Assembly: GCF_900102885.1 (NCBI RefSeq)
Contig: NZ_FNGE01000002.1
Coordinates: 62,001 to 126,000, forward strand
Source: Paracoccus chinensis
Lineage (GTDB): Bacteria > Pseudomonadota > Alphaproteobacteria > Rhodobacterales > Rhodobacteraceae
Length of the DNA: 64,000 bases
Direction of reading: 5' to 3'
Part shown: positions 27,104 through 35,603 of the stretch, piece by piece
Position numbering within the stretch: the stretch's first letter is position 1
How the letters are laid out: every line of letters starts with the position of its first letter
Translations under genes and position numbers: made by a program
The notes under the pieces: model-generated
The model's database searches: none
What the model was told of the DNA's origin: nothing
The model's input: the letters and a program-made list of their open reading frames with translations, nothing else

Positions 27104-28783
27104 ATGCTTCGCACTCTGGACATACGCGACATGCTGCTGATCGACCGGCTGTCGCTGGATTTCGCGCCGGGGCTGAACGTGCTGACGGGCGAGACCGGCG
27201 CGGGCAAGTCGATCCTGCTGGACTGCCTGGGCTTCGTACTGGGCTGGCGCGGCCGGGCCGAACTGGTCCGCACGGGCGCGACCCAGGGCGAGGTCACGGC
27301 AGTCTTCGACCTGCCCCCGGGCCATCCCGCGCGCGCGGTGCTGGAGGATGCAGGCATCGAGGCCGAGGACGAGTTGATCCTGCGCCGCGTCAATGCCGCC
27401 GACGGCCGCAAGACCGGCTGGGTCAACGACCGACGCGTCTCGGGCGAGGTGCTGCGGGCGCTGTCGGATGCGCTGGTGGAATTGCACGGCCAGCATGACG
27501 ACCGCGGCCTTCTGAACCCGCGCGGGCACCGGATGCTGCTGGACGCCTTCGGGGCGCTGGACCTGTCGGGCGTCCGCGCCGCCTGGGCCGCGCGGCGGCA
27601 GGCCGCGGCCGCGCTGGCCGAGGCCGAGGCCGCGATCGAGGCCGCCCGGAAAGAGGAAGACTTCCTGCGCCATGCCGTGGCCGAGCTGGAAAAGCTCGCC
27701 CCCCAGCCTGGCGAGGAGGCCACGCTGGATGTCGCCCGCCGCCAGATGCAGGCGGCCGAGCGGGTGCGCGGCGACGTGGCCCGCGCGCTGGCGCTGCTGG
27801 CCGGCAGCGGCTCGGACCTTGGGGCCGAGGGGCTGATCGTCGAGGCGAGCCGCTGGCTGGAAGGCGCCGCCGACAAGCTGGGCGACGATCCCGAGGAGGG
27901 TCTGGCCGAGCCTCTGGCCGCGCTCGCCCGCGCCTCGATCGAACTGGGCGAGGCCACGCGCGGGGTCGAGGACGCCCTGGCGCGCATGGACTTCGACCCC
28001 CGCGCGCTGGAGGCCGCCGAGGAGCGGCTGTTCGCCCTGCGCGCCCTGGCCCGCAAGCACGATGTGCTGCCCGACGATCTGGCGACACTGGCCGCCGAGC
28101 TGTCCACCCGCCTTCAGGCGCTCGACGCGGGCGAGGCGCGGCTGGCGGACCTGCAGCAGGCCCTGCGCGAGGCCGAGGCCGGTTACGACGCTGCCGCGAA
28201 GAAGATCAGCGCCGAGCGGCGCGCGGCGGCGGGGCGGCTCGATGCCGCCATGGCCGCCGAGCTTGCGCCCCTGAAGATGGAGCGCGCCGTCTTCGAGACC
28301 CGGGTGACCGGGGGCGAGCCCGGCCCCGATGGCCGCGACGCCGTGGCCTTCACCGTGGCCACCAACCCCGGTGCCCCTGCCGGCCCGCTGGACCGCATCG
28401 CCTCGGGCGGCGAGCTGTCGCGCTTCCTGCTCGCGCTCAAGGTCTGCCTTGCGCGCGGGGGCGAGCCGCTGGTGATGATCTTCGACGAGATCGACCGGGG
28501 CGTGGGTGGGGCCACGGCAGACGCCGTGGGCCGCCGCCTTGCACGGCTGGCCGATGGGGCGCAGGTGCTGGTCGTCACCCATTCGCCGCAGGTCGCGGCC
28601 CTGGGGCAGCAGCATTTCCGCGTGGCCAAGTCGGTCGAGGATGGCGTCACCACCTCGCGCGTGACGGCGCTGGACGCGCCCGAGCGGGTCGAGGAGATCG
28701 CCCGGATGCTGGCCGGCGAGGAGATCACCCCCGCCGCCCGGGCCGCCGCCCAGGCGCTGCTGACCGCGGGCGCGCCCGCCTGA
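27104..28783 (+). CDS. recN: DNA repair protein RecN
   Basis: A 559-residue SMC-like ATPase for double-strand-break repair. Walker A GETGAGKSI starts near residue 29, VNDRRVS and ELHGQHDDRGLLNP follow, then two long Ala/Glu/Arg-rich coiled-coil arms around residues 150-370. The C-terminal head has the ABC signature SGGELSRFLLALK, Walker B MIFDEIDRGVGG and VVTHSPQVAA. It is 54 bases after bamD and probably co-transcribed; its end is three bases from the convergent next gene. Confidence 0.96.
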   Translation: MLRTLDIRDMLLIDRLSLDFAPGLNVLTGETGAGKSILLDCLGFVLGWRGRAELVRTGATQGEVTAVFDLPPGHPARAVLEDAGIEAEDELILRRVNAADGRKTGWVNDRRVSGEVLRALSDALVELHGQHDDRGLLNPRGHRMLLDAFGALDLSGVRAAWAARRQAAAALAEAEAAIEAARKEEDFLRHAVAELEKLAPQPGEEATLDVARRQMQAAERVRGDVARALALLAGSGSDLGAEGLIVEASRWLEGAADKLGDDPEEGLAEPLAALARASIELGEATRGVEDALARMDFDPRALEAAEERLFALRALARKHDVLPDDLATLAAELSTRLQALDAGEARLADLQQALREAEAGYDAAAKKISAERRAAAGRLDAAMAAELAPLKMERAVFETRVTGGEPGPDGRDAVAFTVATNPGAPAGPLDRIASGGELSRFLLALKVCLARGGEPLVMIFDEIDRGVGGATADAVGRRLARLADGAQVLVVTHSPQVAALGQQHFRVAKSVEDGVTTSRVTALDAPERVEEIARMLAGEEITPAARAAAQALLTAGAPA

Positions 28784-28786
28784 GGC

Positions 28787-29230
28787 TCAGTCGAGGATCG
28801 TGTCCACCGTGCGGATGACCGACAGCACCTTGGCGGTGCGCGAATCGATCCTCACCAGCCGCCCGTCGATGATCGCGTAATTTTGCCCGCGCGGGGCCTG
28901 CGCCAGCCCGTAAAGTCCGGGCTTGCGCACCACATGGACGTGACGCCAGTCCACGATGCGGCCCACCAGCCCGTTGCGCGCCTGCCCCGGCGGGACGCAG
29001 GCGGGCGACTTCTTCGCCAGTCCCGGCGGGCAATGCGCCCGCTCGTCCCTGACCACCACGACCTGGCCGCGCCGGTCGCGGGCCTGGGCGCGTGCGGGCG
29101 TGGCCTTGGCCTGCGCGGCGGCATGGCCGCGCGGCCCCTTCTGTCCGGCATGTGCAGGCTTGTCCGCATGGCCGAGCGCCGGCACCACCAGCGCCACCGC
29201 GGCGACGGCAAGAAAACCTTTCAGCTTCAT
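28787..29230 (-). CDS. Secreted basic protein of unknown function (CPPGLAKK type)
   Basis: A 147-residue exported protein. MKLKGFLAVAAVALVVPALGHA is a Sec signal peptide. The mature part is Lys/Arg/Ala-rich, then has CPPGLAKKSPACVPPGQAR and a C-terminal segment with YAIIDGRLVRIDSRTAKVLS. The CPPGLAKK...CVPPGQA pattern and the closing strand resemble RcnB-like periplasmic proteins, but this is only a resemblance. AAAGGA lies before ATG 29230. It may be co-transcribed with mmsB, 55 bases upstream. Confidence 0.72.
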   Translation of the reverse strand: MKLKGFLAVAAVALVVPALGHADKPAHAGQKGPRGHAAAQAKATPARAQARDRRGQVVVVRDERAHCPPGLAKKSPACVPPGQARNGLVGRIVDWRHVHVVRKPGLYGLAQAPRGQNYAIIDGRLVRIDSRTAKVLSVIRTVDTILD

Positions 29231-29285
29231 GCGGCGTCCTTTCTGCTGCGTCCGGATCAACGTCCGGCCGTGGCCGGGGTTTCGC

Positions 29286-30170
29286 TCAGGCCGTGCCCGC
29301 AGGCCGTCCCCGCCCGGCAAGCCGCGGCAGCATGGCAGAAAAGTCACGGCCCCGCCCGTCCTCGCGCTCCACGAACTCGGCGTAAAGCCGCGCCGCCAGT
29401 TCGCCCATGGGCGTGTCGGCATCCGCGCTTTCGGCCGCCTGCTGGGACAGGCGCAGGTCCTTCAGCATCAGCTCGGCCGCGAAACCCGGGCGATAGCCGT
29501 TGTCGGCGGGCGAGGTCGGCCCCACCCCCGGCGCCGGGCAATAGGCGTTCATAGACCAGCTGTAGCCCGACGAGGTGGACACGACGTCGAACATCTTCTG
29601 CCGGTCCAGACCCAGCTTGTCGGCCAGGGCGAAGGCCTCGCAGGTGGCGATCATGGTCACGCCCAGGATCATGTTGTTGCAGATCTTGGCCGCCTGACCC
29701 GCGCCCGAATCGCCGCAATGGACGGCCTTCTGGCCCATGACATCGAACAGGGGCTTCACCTTCTCGAAGGCCTCGGCCGTGCCGCCCACCATGAAGGTCA
29801 GCGTCCCCGCCGAAGCGCCGCCGACCCCGCCCGAGACCGGCGCGTCCAGCGCCCCCAGCCCCGCCGCCCGCGCCTGTTCCGCCACCGCGCGGGCGCTGTC
29901 CACGTCCACGGTCGAGCAGTCGCAAAGCACCGCGCCCGCTTTCATCGCCGGAATCACCTGGTCGGCCACGCTGCGCAGGATCGGGCCGTTCGGCAGCATG
30001 GTGACGACCACGTCGGCGTCGCAGGCGGCCTCGGCCGCGCTCAGCGCCGGGGTCACGCCCTCGACATCCGCGCCCGCCACATCGAAGCCCGAGACTTCGT
30101 GCCCCGCCGCCACGAGGTTGCGGGCCATCGGCCCCCCCATGTTGCCAAGGCCAATGAATCCGACCTTCAT
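29286..30170 (-). CDS. mmsB: 3-hydroxyisobutyrate dehydrogenase
   Basis: A 294-residue NAD-dependent enzyme that oxidises 3-hydroxyisobutyrate to methylmalonate semialdehyde in valine breakdown. The N-terminal Rossmann motif GFIGLGNMGGPMARNL is the family signature, DAPVSGGVGGASAGTL is the substrate loop, and GAGQAAKICNN contains the catalytic lysine. It starts in an ATGA overlap with the 3-hydroxyisobutyryl-CoA hydrolase gene, its supplier of substrate. Confidence 0.95.
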   Translation of the reverse strand: MKVGFIGLGNMGGPMARNLVAAGHEVSGFDVAGADVEGVTPALSAAEAACDADVVVTMLPNGPILRSVADQVIPAMKAGAVLCDCSTVDVDSARAVAEQARAAGLGALDAPVSGGVGGASAGTLTFMVGGTAEAFEKVKPLFDVMGQKAVHCGDSGAGQAAKICNNMILGVTMIATCEAFALADKLGLDRQKMFDVVSTSSGYSWSMNAYCPAPGVGPTSPADNGYRPGFAAELMLKDLRLSQQAAESADADTPMGELAARLYAEFVEREDGRGRDFSAMLPRLAGRGRPAGTA

Positions 30171-31174
30171 GCGTCATCCTCCCACAACAGTTCGCCTGGT
30201 CCCAGATCGGCCAGCATGGCGTCCACCTTTGCCCTGTCCGCGGCCGAGCTCCACGCCGGCTTGCGGTCCTTGTCGATGATCTGGGCCCGCACGCCTTCCA
30301 GGAAGTCGCTGTCCGCCGTCGCGCGATGGGTGAAGCGGTATTCGCGCGACAGCGACTCCTGCATCCGCAGGTCGCCGCGTGCGGCCCGCACCATCGCCAG
30401 CGTCGCGGCCATGGACAGGGGCGAGTTGCGGCGGATGGGCTTCAGCGCCTCGTCGTCGCCGGCGTGTTCAAGCGCGGCCACGATCTCCTCGACCGTGCGC
30501 CCGCCGAAGGCCGACAGGTCGCGGCTTTCCAGCGCCGCAGGGGGCGGGGCCTGACGGTGCAGGGCCGAGGCATCGCCGGTCTCGGCCAGCCTGTCCTTCA
30601 CGGCCTCCCACTCGGCCTCGGGCAGGTAGATGTCGGCAAACCCCGCGTGGATCGCGTCGCCCGGGCCCATGCGCGCGCCCGTCAGGCCGAGGTATTCCCC
30701 GATCCGCCCCGGCGCGCGGGCCAGAAGCCAGGTGCCGCCCACGTCGGGGATCAGGCCGATGCCGGATTCGGGCATGGCCACCTGCGTCGTGTCGCCCACG
30801 ACGCGATGGCTGGCATGACCGCCGATGCCCACGCCCCCGCCCATGACGAAGCCCTGCATGAAGGCGACGACCGGCTTGGGATAGTCCTTGATCGTGGCGT
30901 TCATGCGGTATTCGTCCGCGAAGAAGCGCTGTCCGATCCCGTGGTCGCCCGCGCGGCCGCCGTGATAGACCGCCGCGATGTCGCCGCCCGCGCAGAAGGC
31001 GCGGTCGCCCTCGGCGTCGATGATGACCAGCCGGACGGCCGGATCGTCGCGCCAGCCGTCCAGCGCGGCCTTGATCGCATTCGCCATCTCGTGGCTCAGC
31101 GCGTTCAGCGCCTTGGGGCGCGTCAGGGTGATGCGGCCGGCATGGCGGTCGCGGCGGATGTTGAGGTCGTCCAT
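30167..31174 (-). CDS. 3-hydroxyisobutyryl-CoA hydrolase (enoyl-CoA hydratase fold)
   Basis: A 335-residue crotonase-fold thioesterase of the HIBCH type. FCAGGDIAAVYHGG, FFADEYRMN, PKPVVAFMQGFVMGGGVGI, MPESGIGLIPDVGGTWLL and the longer C-terminal helical part are HIBCH features; plain enoyl-CoA hydratases are about 260 residues. It releases 3-hydroxyisobutyrate for MmsB. ATG 31174 shares bases with the stop of the acyl-CoA dehydrogenase gene (TGATG). The frame is open further upstream inside that gene, but without similarity. Confidence 0.92.
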   Translation of the reverse strand: MDDLNIRRDRHAGRITLTRPKALNALSHEMANAIKAALDGWRDDPAVRLVIIDAEGDRAFCAGGDIAAVYHGGRAGDHGIGQRFFADEYRMNATIKDYPKPVVAFMQGFVMGGGVGIGGHASHRVVGDTTQVAMPESGIGLIPDVGGTWLLARAPGRIGEYLGLTGARMGPGDAIHAGFADIYLPEAEWEAVKDRLAETGDASALHRQAPPPAALESRDLSAFGGRTVEEIVAALEHAGDDEALKPIRRNSPLSMAATLAMVRAARGDLRMQESLSREYRFTHRATADSDFLEGVRAQIIDKDRKPAWSSAADRAKVDAMLADLGPGELLWEDDA

Positions 31175-32319
31175 CAGCCACGCTCCGCCAGCAGGGCGCG
31201 GCTGACGATCAGCCGCATGATTTCGTTGGTGCCTTCCAGGATCTGGTGCACGCGCAGGTCGCGCACGATCTTCTCGACGCCGTAATCGGCCAGATAGCCA
31301 TAGCCGCCATGCAGCTGCAGGCAGCCGTTCGCGACCTCGAAGGCGCGGTCGGTCACATACATCTTGGCCATGGCGCAGAACTTGGTCGCGTCCGGGGCCT
31401 TGTTGTCCAGCTTCCAGGCTGCCTGCCGCAGGAAGGTGCGGGCGGATTGCAGCGCGACCTCCATCTCGGCCAGCTTGAACTGCAGCGCCTGGAACTGGTC
31501 GAGCGACTTCCCGAAGGCCTTGCGCTCGCCCATGTAGCGGATCGTCTGGTCCAGCGCCGCCTGCGCGCCGCCCAGCGCACCCGCCGCGATGTTCAGCCGC
31601 CCGCCGTCCAGACCGGCCATCGCGTAGGTGAAGCCGCGCCCTTCCTCGCCCAGCAGGTTTTCGGAAGGCACAAGGCAGTCGTCGAACTGCACCTGCGTCG
31701 TCGGCTGCGCCTGCCAGCCCATCTTGTGTTCCAGCGCGCCGAAGGACAGCCCCGGTGCCCCGTCCTCGACCACGAGCGTCGAGATGCCTTTCGGCCCGTC
31801 CTCGCCCGTGCGGACCATGCAGATGTAGGCGTCCGAATAGCTGCCGCCCGAGATGAAGGCCTTGGTCCCGTTCAGCTTCCAGCCCGCGTTGGTCCGGTCC
31901 GCACGCGTCCGCAGGGCGGCGGCGTCGGACCCCGAACCCGGCTCGGTCAGGCAGTAGGAGAAGACCTTCCTCATGCTGCACAGGTCGGGCAGCCAGCGTT
32001 CCTTGTCCTCGGGCTTGCCGAACTTGTCGATCATGCCGCCGCACATGTTGTGGATCGACAGGAACGATCCCACCGCCGGGTCGGCCATCGCCAGCGCCTC
32101 GAAGACCAGCGTGGCGTCCAGCCGCGTCAGCCCCGAGCCGCCGTAATCCTCACTGACATACAGCCCCCCGAAGCCCAGCTCGGCAATGCGCGGCCAGAGG
32201 TCCCGGGGGATGGTCCCCGCGGCCTCCCAGGCGCGCGAATGGGGCGCGATATGCTCGGCCCCGAAATCGCGCGCCATGTCGAAGATGGCCTGCTGTTCCT
32301 CGGTCAGTGCGAAATCCAT
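31174..32319 (-). CDS. Acyl-CoA dehydrogenase, probably isobutyryl-CoA dehydrogenase
   Basis: A 381-residue FAD flavoprotein. It begins MDFALTEEQQAIFDMARDF, with YCLTEPGSGSDAAAL in the middle domain and LHGGYGYLADYGVEKIVRD plus QILEGTNEIMR at the C-terminus, where the Glu of EGTNE is the likely catalytic base. Substrate is inferred from the neighbours: the next steps of valine breakdown are encoded immediately downstream. ATG 32319 has GGGAGG before it; ATG 32331 upstream is less likely. Confidence 0.9.
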   Translation of the reverse strand: MDFALTEEQQAIFDMARDFGAEHIAPHSRAWEAAGTIPRDLWPRIAELGFGGLYVSEDYGGSGLTRLDATLVFEALAMADPAVGSFLSIHNMCGGMIDKFGKPEDKERWLPDLCSMRKVFSYCLTEPGSGSDAAALRTRADRTNAGWKLNGTKAFISGGSYSDAYICMVRTGEDGPKGISTLVVEDGAPGLSFGALEHKMGWQAQPTTQVQFDDCLVPSENLLGEEGRGFTYAMAGLDGGRLNIAAGALGGAQAALDQTIRYMGERKAFGKSLDQFQALQFKLAEMEVALQSARTFLRQAAWKLDNKAPDATKFCAMAKMYVTDRAFEVANGCLQLHGGYGYLADYGVEKIVRDLRVHQILEGTNEIMRLIVSRALLAERG

Positions 32320-32486
32320 GCGACCTCCCATCGCCCGTCTGATCGGATTTTGCGCCTAGGGGCGCAGTGTTGCACAACTATTGCAAGGCGCGCGGCCGAA
32401 AGGCCAGCGGCGCGCAAGGACATTGGACAGACTCGCGGGGCCGGCGCAGGCTGGGTGCGACGCAACCATGCACAAGCGGATTTCCC

Positions 32487-33968
32487 ATGCAGGTCACCAA
32501 TCCCTCGCCCGCGCTTTACAACGAGGACCTCGCCCCCGCGCAGGAACGGCGATGGGGCGCCTTCTCGATCTTCAACGTCTGGACCTCGGACGTCCATTCG
32601 CTGTGGGGCTACTATCTTGCCGCCAGCCTGTTCCTGCTGTGCGGCAACTTCTGGAACTTCCTGCTGGCGATCGGGGCGGGCTCGCTGGTCATCTACTGGC
32701 TGATGACGCTGGTGGGCGTGGCGGGCGTCCGCACCGGCGTGCCCTTCCCGGTGCTGGCGCGGGCCTCCTTCGGCACCTTCGGCGCGAACATCCCCGCGCT
32801 GATCCGGGGCCTCGTCGCCTGCTTCTGGTACGGCGCGCAGACCGCCGCCGCCTCGGGGGCGCTGGTCGCGCTGATGATCCGCTGGCCCGCGATGCTCGAG
32901 TTCCACCAGTCCAGCCAGCTGCTCGGGCATTCCACGCTCGAGGTGATCTGCTACCTGCTGGTCTGGGCCGCGCAGCTTCTGATCATCCAGCGCGGGATGG
33001 AGACGGTGCGCCGCTTCCAGGACTGGGCGGGACCGGCGGTCTGGCTGATGATGCTGATCCTCGCCATCTACCTCGTGGCCAAGTCCGGCCGCTTCAGCTT
33101 CGGCGAGGAAATCCCCCGCGACGTGCTGGTCGAGGCGACACGCGACGCGGGCATCTCGACCCCGCCGGGCAGCCTGCCCACGCTGATGGCGGTGGCCGCG
33201 ACCTGGATCACCTATTTCGCGGCGCTTTACCTGAACTTCTGCGACTTCTCGCGCTATGCGACGTCGGAGCGATCGCTCAGGATCGGCAACCTCTGGGGGC
33301 TGCCCGTCAATCTGCTGGCCTTCTGCCTTGTGGCCGGGGTGACGACCACCGCCGCCTTCCACGTCTACGGCGAGGTGCTGCTGCATCCCGACCAGATCAG
33401 CGCCAAGTTCGACAGCTGGTTCCTGGCGCTGCTGGCCGCGCTGACCTTCGTGGTGGCGACGCTGGGGATCAACGTGGTGGCGAACTTCGTCTCGGCCGCC
33501 TTCGACTTTTCCAACGCCGCGCCGCGCGCCATCGACTTCAGGCGGGGCGGGCTGATCGCGGCGGGGATCGCGCTGGTGCTTTACCCCTGGGCGCCCTGGG
33601 AAACGGGGGCCACGCGCTTCGTGAACTTCATCGGCTCGACCATGGGGCCGATCTTCGGGATCATGATGGTGGACTATTACCTGATCCGGCGCACGCAACT
33701 GAACGTGCCCGATCTTTACCGCGAGCGGGGCGAGTTCCGGTTCAACGGCGGCTTTCACGGCAAGGCTTTCGTCGCGCTGTTCGTGGGCATGGTGTTCAGC
33801 TCGATCCTGCCGACCTTCACGACGCTGCTGCCGTCCTGGTGGGGTCTTTACGGCTGGTTCTTCGGGGTGCTGATCGGCGGCGCGAGCTACTGGCTGATGC
33901 GTCGGGGCGACGCGGTCTGGTCGGGCGGCGTCTCGGGCCGGACCCCGGCCAGCACCGGCTCGCATTAG
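32487..33968 (+). CDS. NCS1-family nucleobase/allantoin-type transporter
   Basis: A 493-residue membrane transporter with about 12 helices. The N-terminal NEDLAPAQERRWGAFSIFNVW segment, GVPFPVLARASFGTFGANIP in helix 3 and DFSRYATSERS in the middle are typical of nucleobase:cation symporter-1 proteins (PucI, CodB, Mhp1 group). Substrate cannot be read from sequence. It lies on the opposite strand between mmsA and the acyl-CoA dehydrogenase gene, splitting the valine cluster, with no obvious purine or hydantoin genes nearby. Confidence 0.9.
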   Translation: MQVTNPSPALYNEDLAPAQERRWGAFSIFNVWTSDVHSLWGYYLAASLFLLCGNFWNFLLAIGAGSLVIYWLMTLVGVAGVRTGVPFPVLARASFGTFGANIPALIRGLVACFWYGAQTAAASGALVALMIRWPAMLEFHQSSQLLGHSTLEVICYLLVWAAQLLIIQRGMETVRRFQDWAGPAVWLMMLILAIYLVAKSGRFSFGEEIPRDVLVEATRDAGISTPPGSLPTLMAVAATWITYFAALYLNFCDFSRYATSERSLRIGNLWGLPVNLLAFCLVAGVTTTAAFHVYGEVLLHPDQISAKFDSWFLALLAALTFVVATLGINVVANFVSAAFDFSNAAPRAIDFRRGGLIAAGIALVLYPWAPWETGATRFVNFIGSTMGPIFGIMMVDYYLIRRTQLNVPDLYRERGEFRFNGGFHGKAFVALFVGMVFSSILPTFTTLLPSWWGLYGWFFGVLIGGASYWLMRRGDAVWSGGVSGRTPASTGSH

Positions 33969-33977
33969 GGCAGGGCA

Positions 33978-34001
33978 GGGCGCCCCCGGTCAGGGGCGCC
34001 C
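33978..34001. terminator. Bidirectional hairpin between NCS1 gene and mmsA
   Basis: GGGCGCCCC (33978-33986) pairs with GGGGCGCCC (33993-34001) across six bases. It lies between two converging genes. A T-run is lacking on either side, so it may only partly terminate. Confidence 0.55.
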
Positions 34002-34008
34002 GCGTCGT

Positions 34009-35508
34009 TCAGTCCATGGCCTTGAAGTTGAAGGCCGCGCCTTCCTTGATTCCGCTCGGCCAGCGGCTCGTGACCGTCTTGGTCCGGGTATAGAAGCGGA
34101 AGGCATCCGGCCCGTGCTGGTTCAGGTCGCCGAAGCCCGACTTCTTCCAGCCGCCGAAGGTGAAATAGGCCAGCGGCACCGGGATCGGGACGTTGATCCC
34201 CACCATGCCGATGTTGCAGCGGCTGGCGAAATCGCGCGCGGCGTCGCCGTCGCGGGTGAAGATCGCCGTGCCGTTGCCGTATTCATGGTCCATCGCCAGA
34301 CCCAGCGCTTCCTCGTAGGAGGCCGCGCGGACGGTGGACAGCACCGGCCCGAAGATCTCGGTCTTGTAGATGTCCATGTCCGGCGTCACGCGGTCGAACA
34401 GGTGCGGGCCGACGAAGAAGCCGTCCTCGTAGCCCTGCAGGCTGAAGTCCCGGCCGTCCACGACCAGTTCCGCGCCCTGTTCCACGCCGCGTTCCACCAG
34501 CCGCAGGATGTTCTCCTTGGCGGCGCGGGTCACGACCGGGCCGTAGTCGATGTCGTTGCCGGCGGTCCAGGGACCGACCTTCAGCTTCTCGATCCGGGGC
34601 ACCAGCTTCTCGATCAGGCGGTCGGCGGTTTCCTCGCCCACCGGCACCGCGACCGAGATCGCCATGCAGCGTTCGCCCGCCGCGCCATAGCCCGCGCCCA
34701 CCAGCGCGTCCGCCGCCTGGTCCATGTCGGCGTCAGGCATGATGATCATGTGGTTCTTGGCGCCGCCGAAGCACTGGGCGCGCTTGCCGGTCTGGGCGGC
34801 ACGCTCATAGATGTACTGCGCGATCGGGGTCGAGCCCACGAAGCCCACGGCCTGGATGATCTCGGAATCAAGGATCGCGTCCACCGCTTCCTTGTCGCCA
34901 TGGACGACCTGCAGCACGCCGTCGGGCAGGCCCGCTTCCTTGAACAGCGCCGCGATCATGTTCGGCACGGAGGGGTCGCGCTCGGAGGGCTTCAGGATCA
35001 CCGCGTTGCCCGAGGCAAGCGCCGGGCCCAGCTTCCACAGCGGGATCATGGCCGGGAAGTTGAAGGGCGTGATCGCCGCGACGACCCCAAGCGGCTGGCG
35101 CATGGAATACATGTCGATGCCGGGACCGGCGCCGTCGATGAACTCACCCTTCAGCAGGTGCGGCGCGCCGATCGAGAACTCGATCACCTCGAGGCCCCGC
35201 TGAATGTCGCCCTTGGCGTCCGGGAAGGTCTTGCCGTGCTCGGACGACAGCATCTCGGCCATCTTGTCCATGTCGCGGTTCAGCAGCCGCACCATCTCCA
35301 TCATGACGCGGGCGCGGCGCTGGGGGTTGGTGGCGCCCCATTTCACCTGCGCCTCGGCCGCGCGCTCGATGGCGGCATCGACCTCGGCCTTCGTGGCCAG
35401 GTCCACCTTGGCCTGGACCTCGCCGGTCGCGGGGTTGAAGACATCGGCGGTGCGGCCGGACTTGCCGGGCGCTTCCTGGCCGTCGATCCAGTGGTGAATG
35501 GCGCGCAT
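34009..35508 (-). CDS. mmsA: Methylmalonate-semialdehyde dehydrogenase (CoA-acylating)
   Basis: A 499-residue CoA-dependent aldehyde dehydrogenase that converts methylmalonate semialdehyde to propionyl-CoA, the last step of the valine branch. TPFNFPAMIPLW and the nucleophile Cys281 in GERCMAIS mark the ALDH fold; the glutamate normally seen upstream is missing, as in the CoA-acylating group. It is separated from the other valine genes by the transporter gene, and divergent from a LysR gene. Confidence 0.95.
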   Translation of the reverse strand: MRAIHHWIDGQEAPGKSGRTADVFNPATGEVQAKVDLATKAEVDAAIERAAEAQVKWGATNPQRRARVMMEMVRLLNRDMDKMAEMLSSEHGKTFPDAKGDIQRGLEVIEFSIGAPHLLKGEFIDGAGPGIDMYSMRQPLGVVAAITPFNFPAMIPLWKLGPALASGNAVILKPSERDPSVPNMIAALFKEAGLPDGVLQVVHGDKEAVDAILDSEIIQAVGFVGSTPIAQYIYERAAQTGKRAQCFGGAKNHMIIMPDADMDQAADALVGAGYGAAGERCMAISVAVPVGEETADRLIEKLVPRIEKLKVGPWTAGNDIDYGPVVTRAAKENILRLVERGVEQGAELVVDGRDFSLQGYEDGFFVGPHLFDRVTPDMDIYKTEIFGPVLSTVRAASYEEALGLAMDHEYGNGTAIFTRDGDAARDFASRCNIGMVGINVPIPVPLAYFTFGGWKKSGFGDLNQHGPDAFRFYTRTKTVTSRWPSGIKEGAAFNFKAMD

Positions 35509-35545
35509 GATAGGCTCTCCCCATATTTCGGGCGGAACCTACCCT

Positions 35546-35557
35546 TGCGCAAACGCA
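35546..35557. promoter_or_regulatory. Palindrome in the mmsA/LysR gap
   Basis: TGCG-CAAA-CGCA lies in the 95-base divergent gap; TGCA-GGAA-TGCA follows near 35588-35600 next to the regulator start. Dyads of this kind between a LysR gene and its divergent target are common operator positions. Assignment is inferred only from location. Confidence 0.35.
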
Positions 35558-35603
35558 GGCGTAAAGCGACGATGCGGCCAAACCGTTTTGCAGGAATGCA
35601 GGT

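Noticed and set aside
31175..32044. Upstream extension of the 3-hydroxyisobutyryl-CoA hydrolase frame
   Set aside because: This part is out-of-frame acyl-CoA dehydrogenase sequence; the hydrolase begins at 31174.
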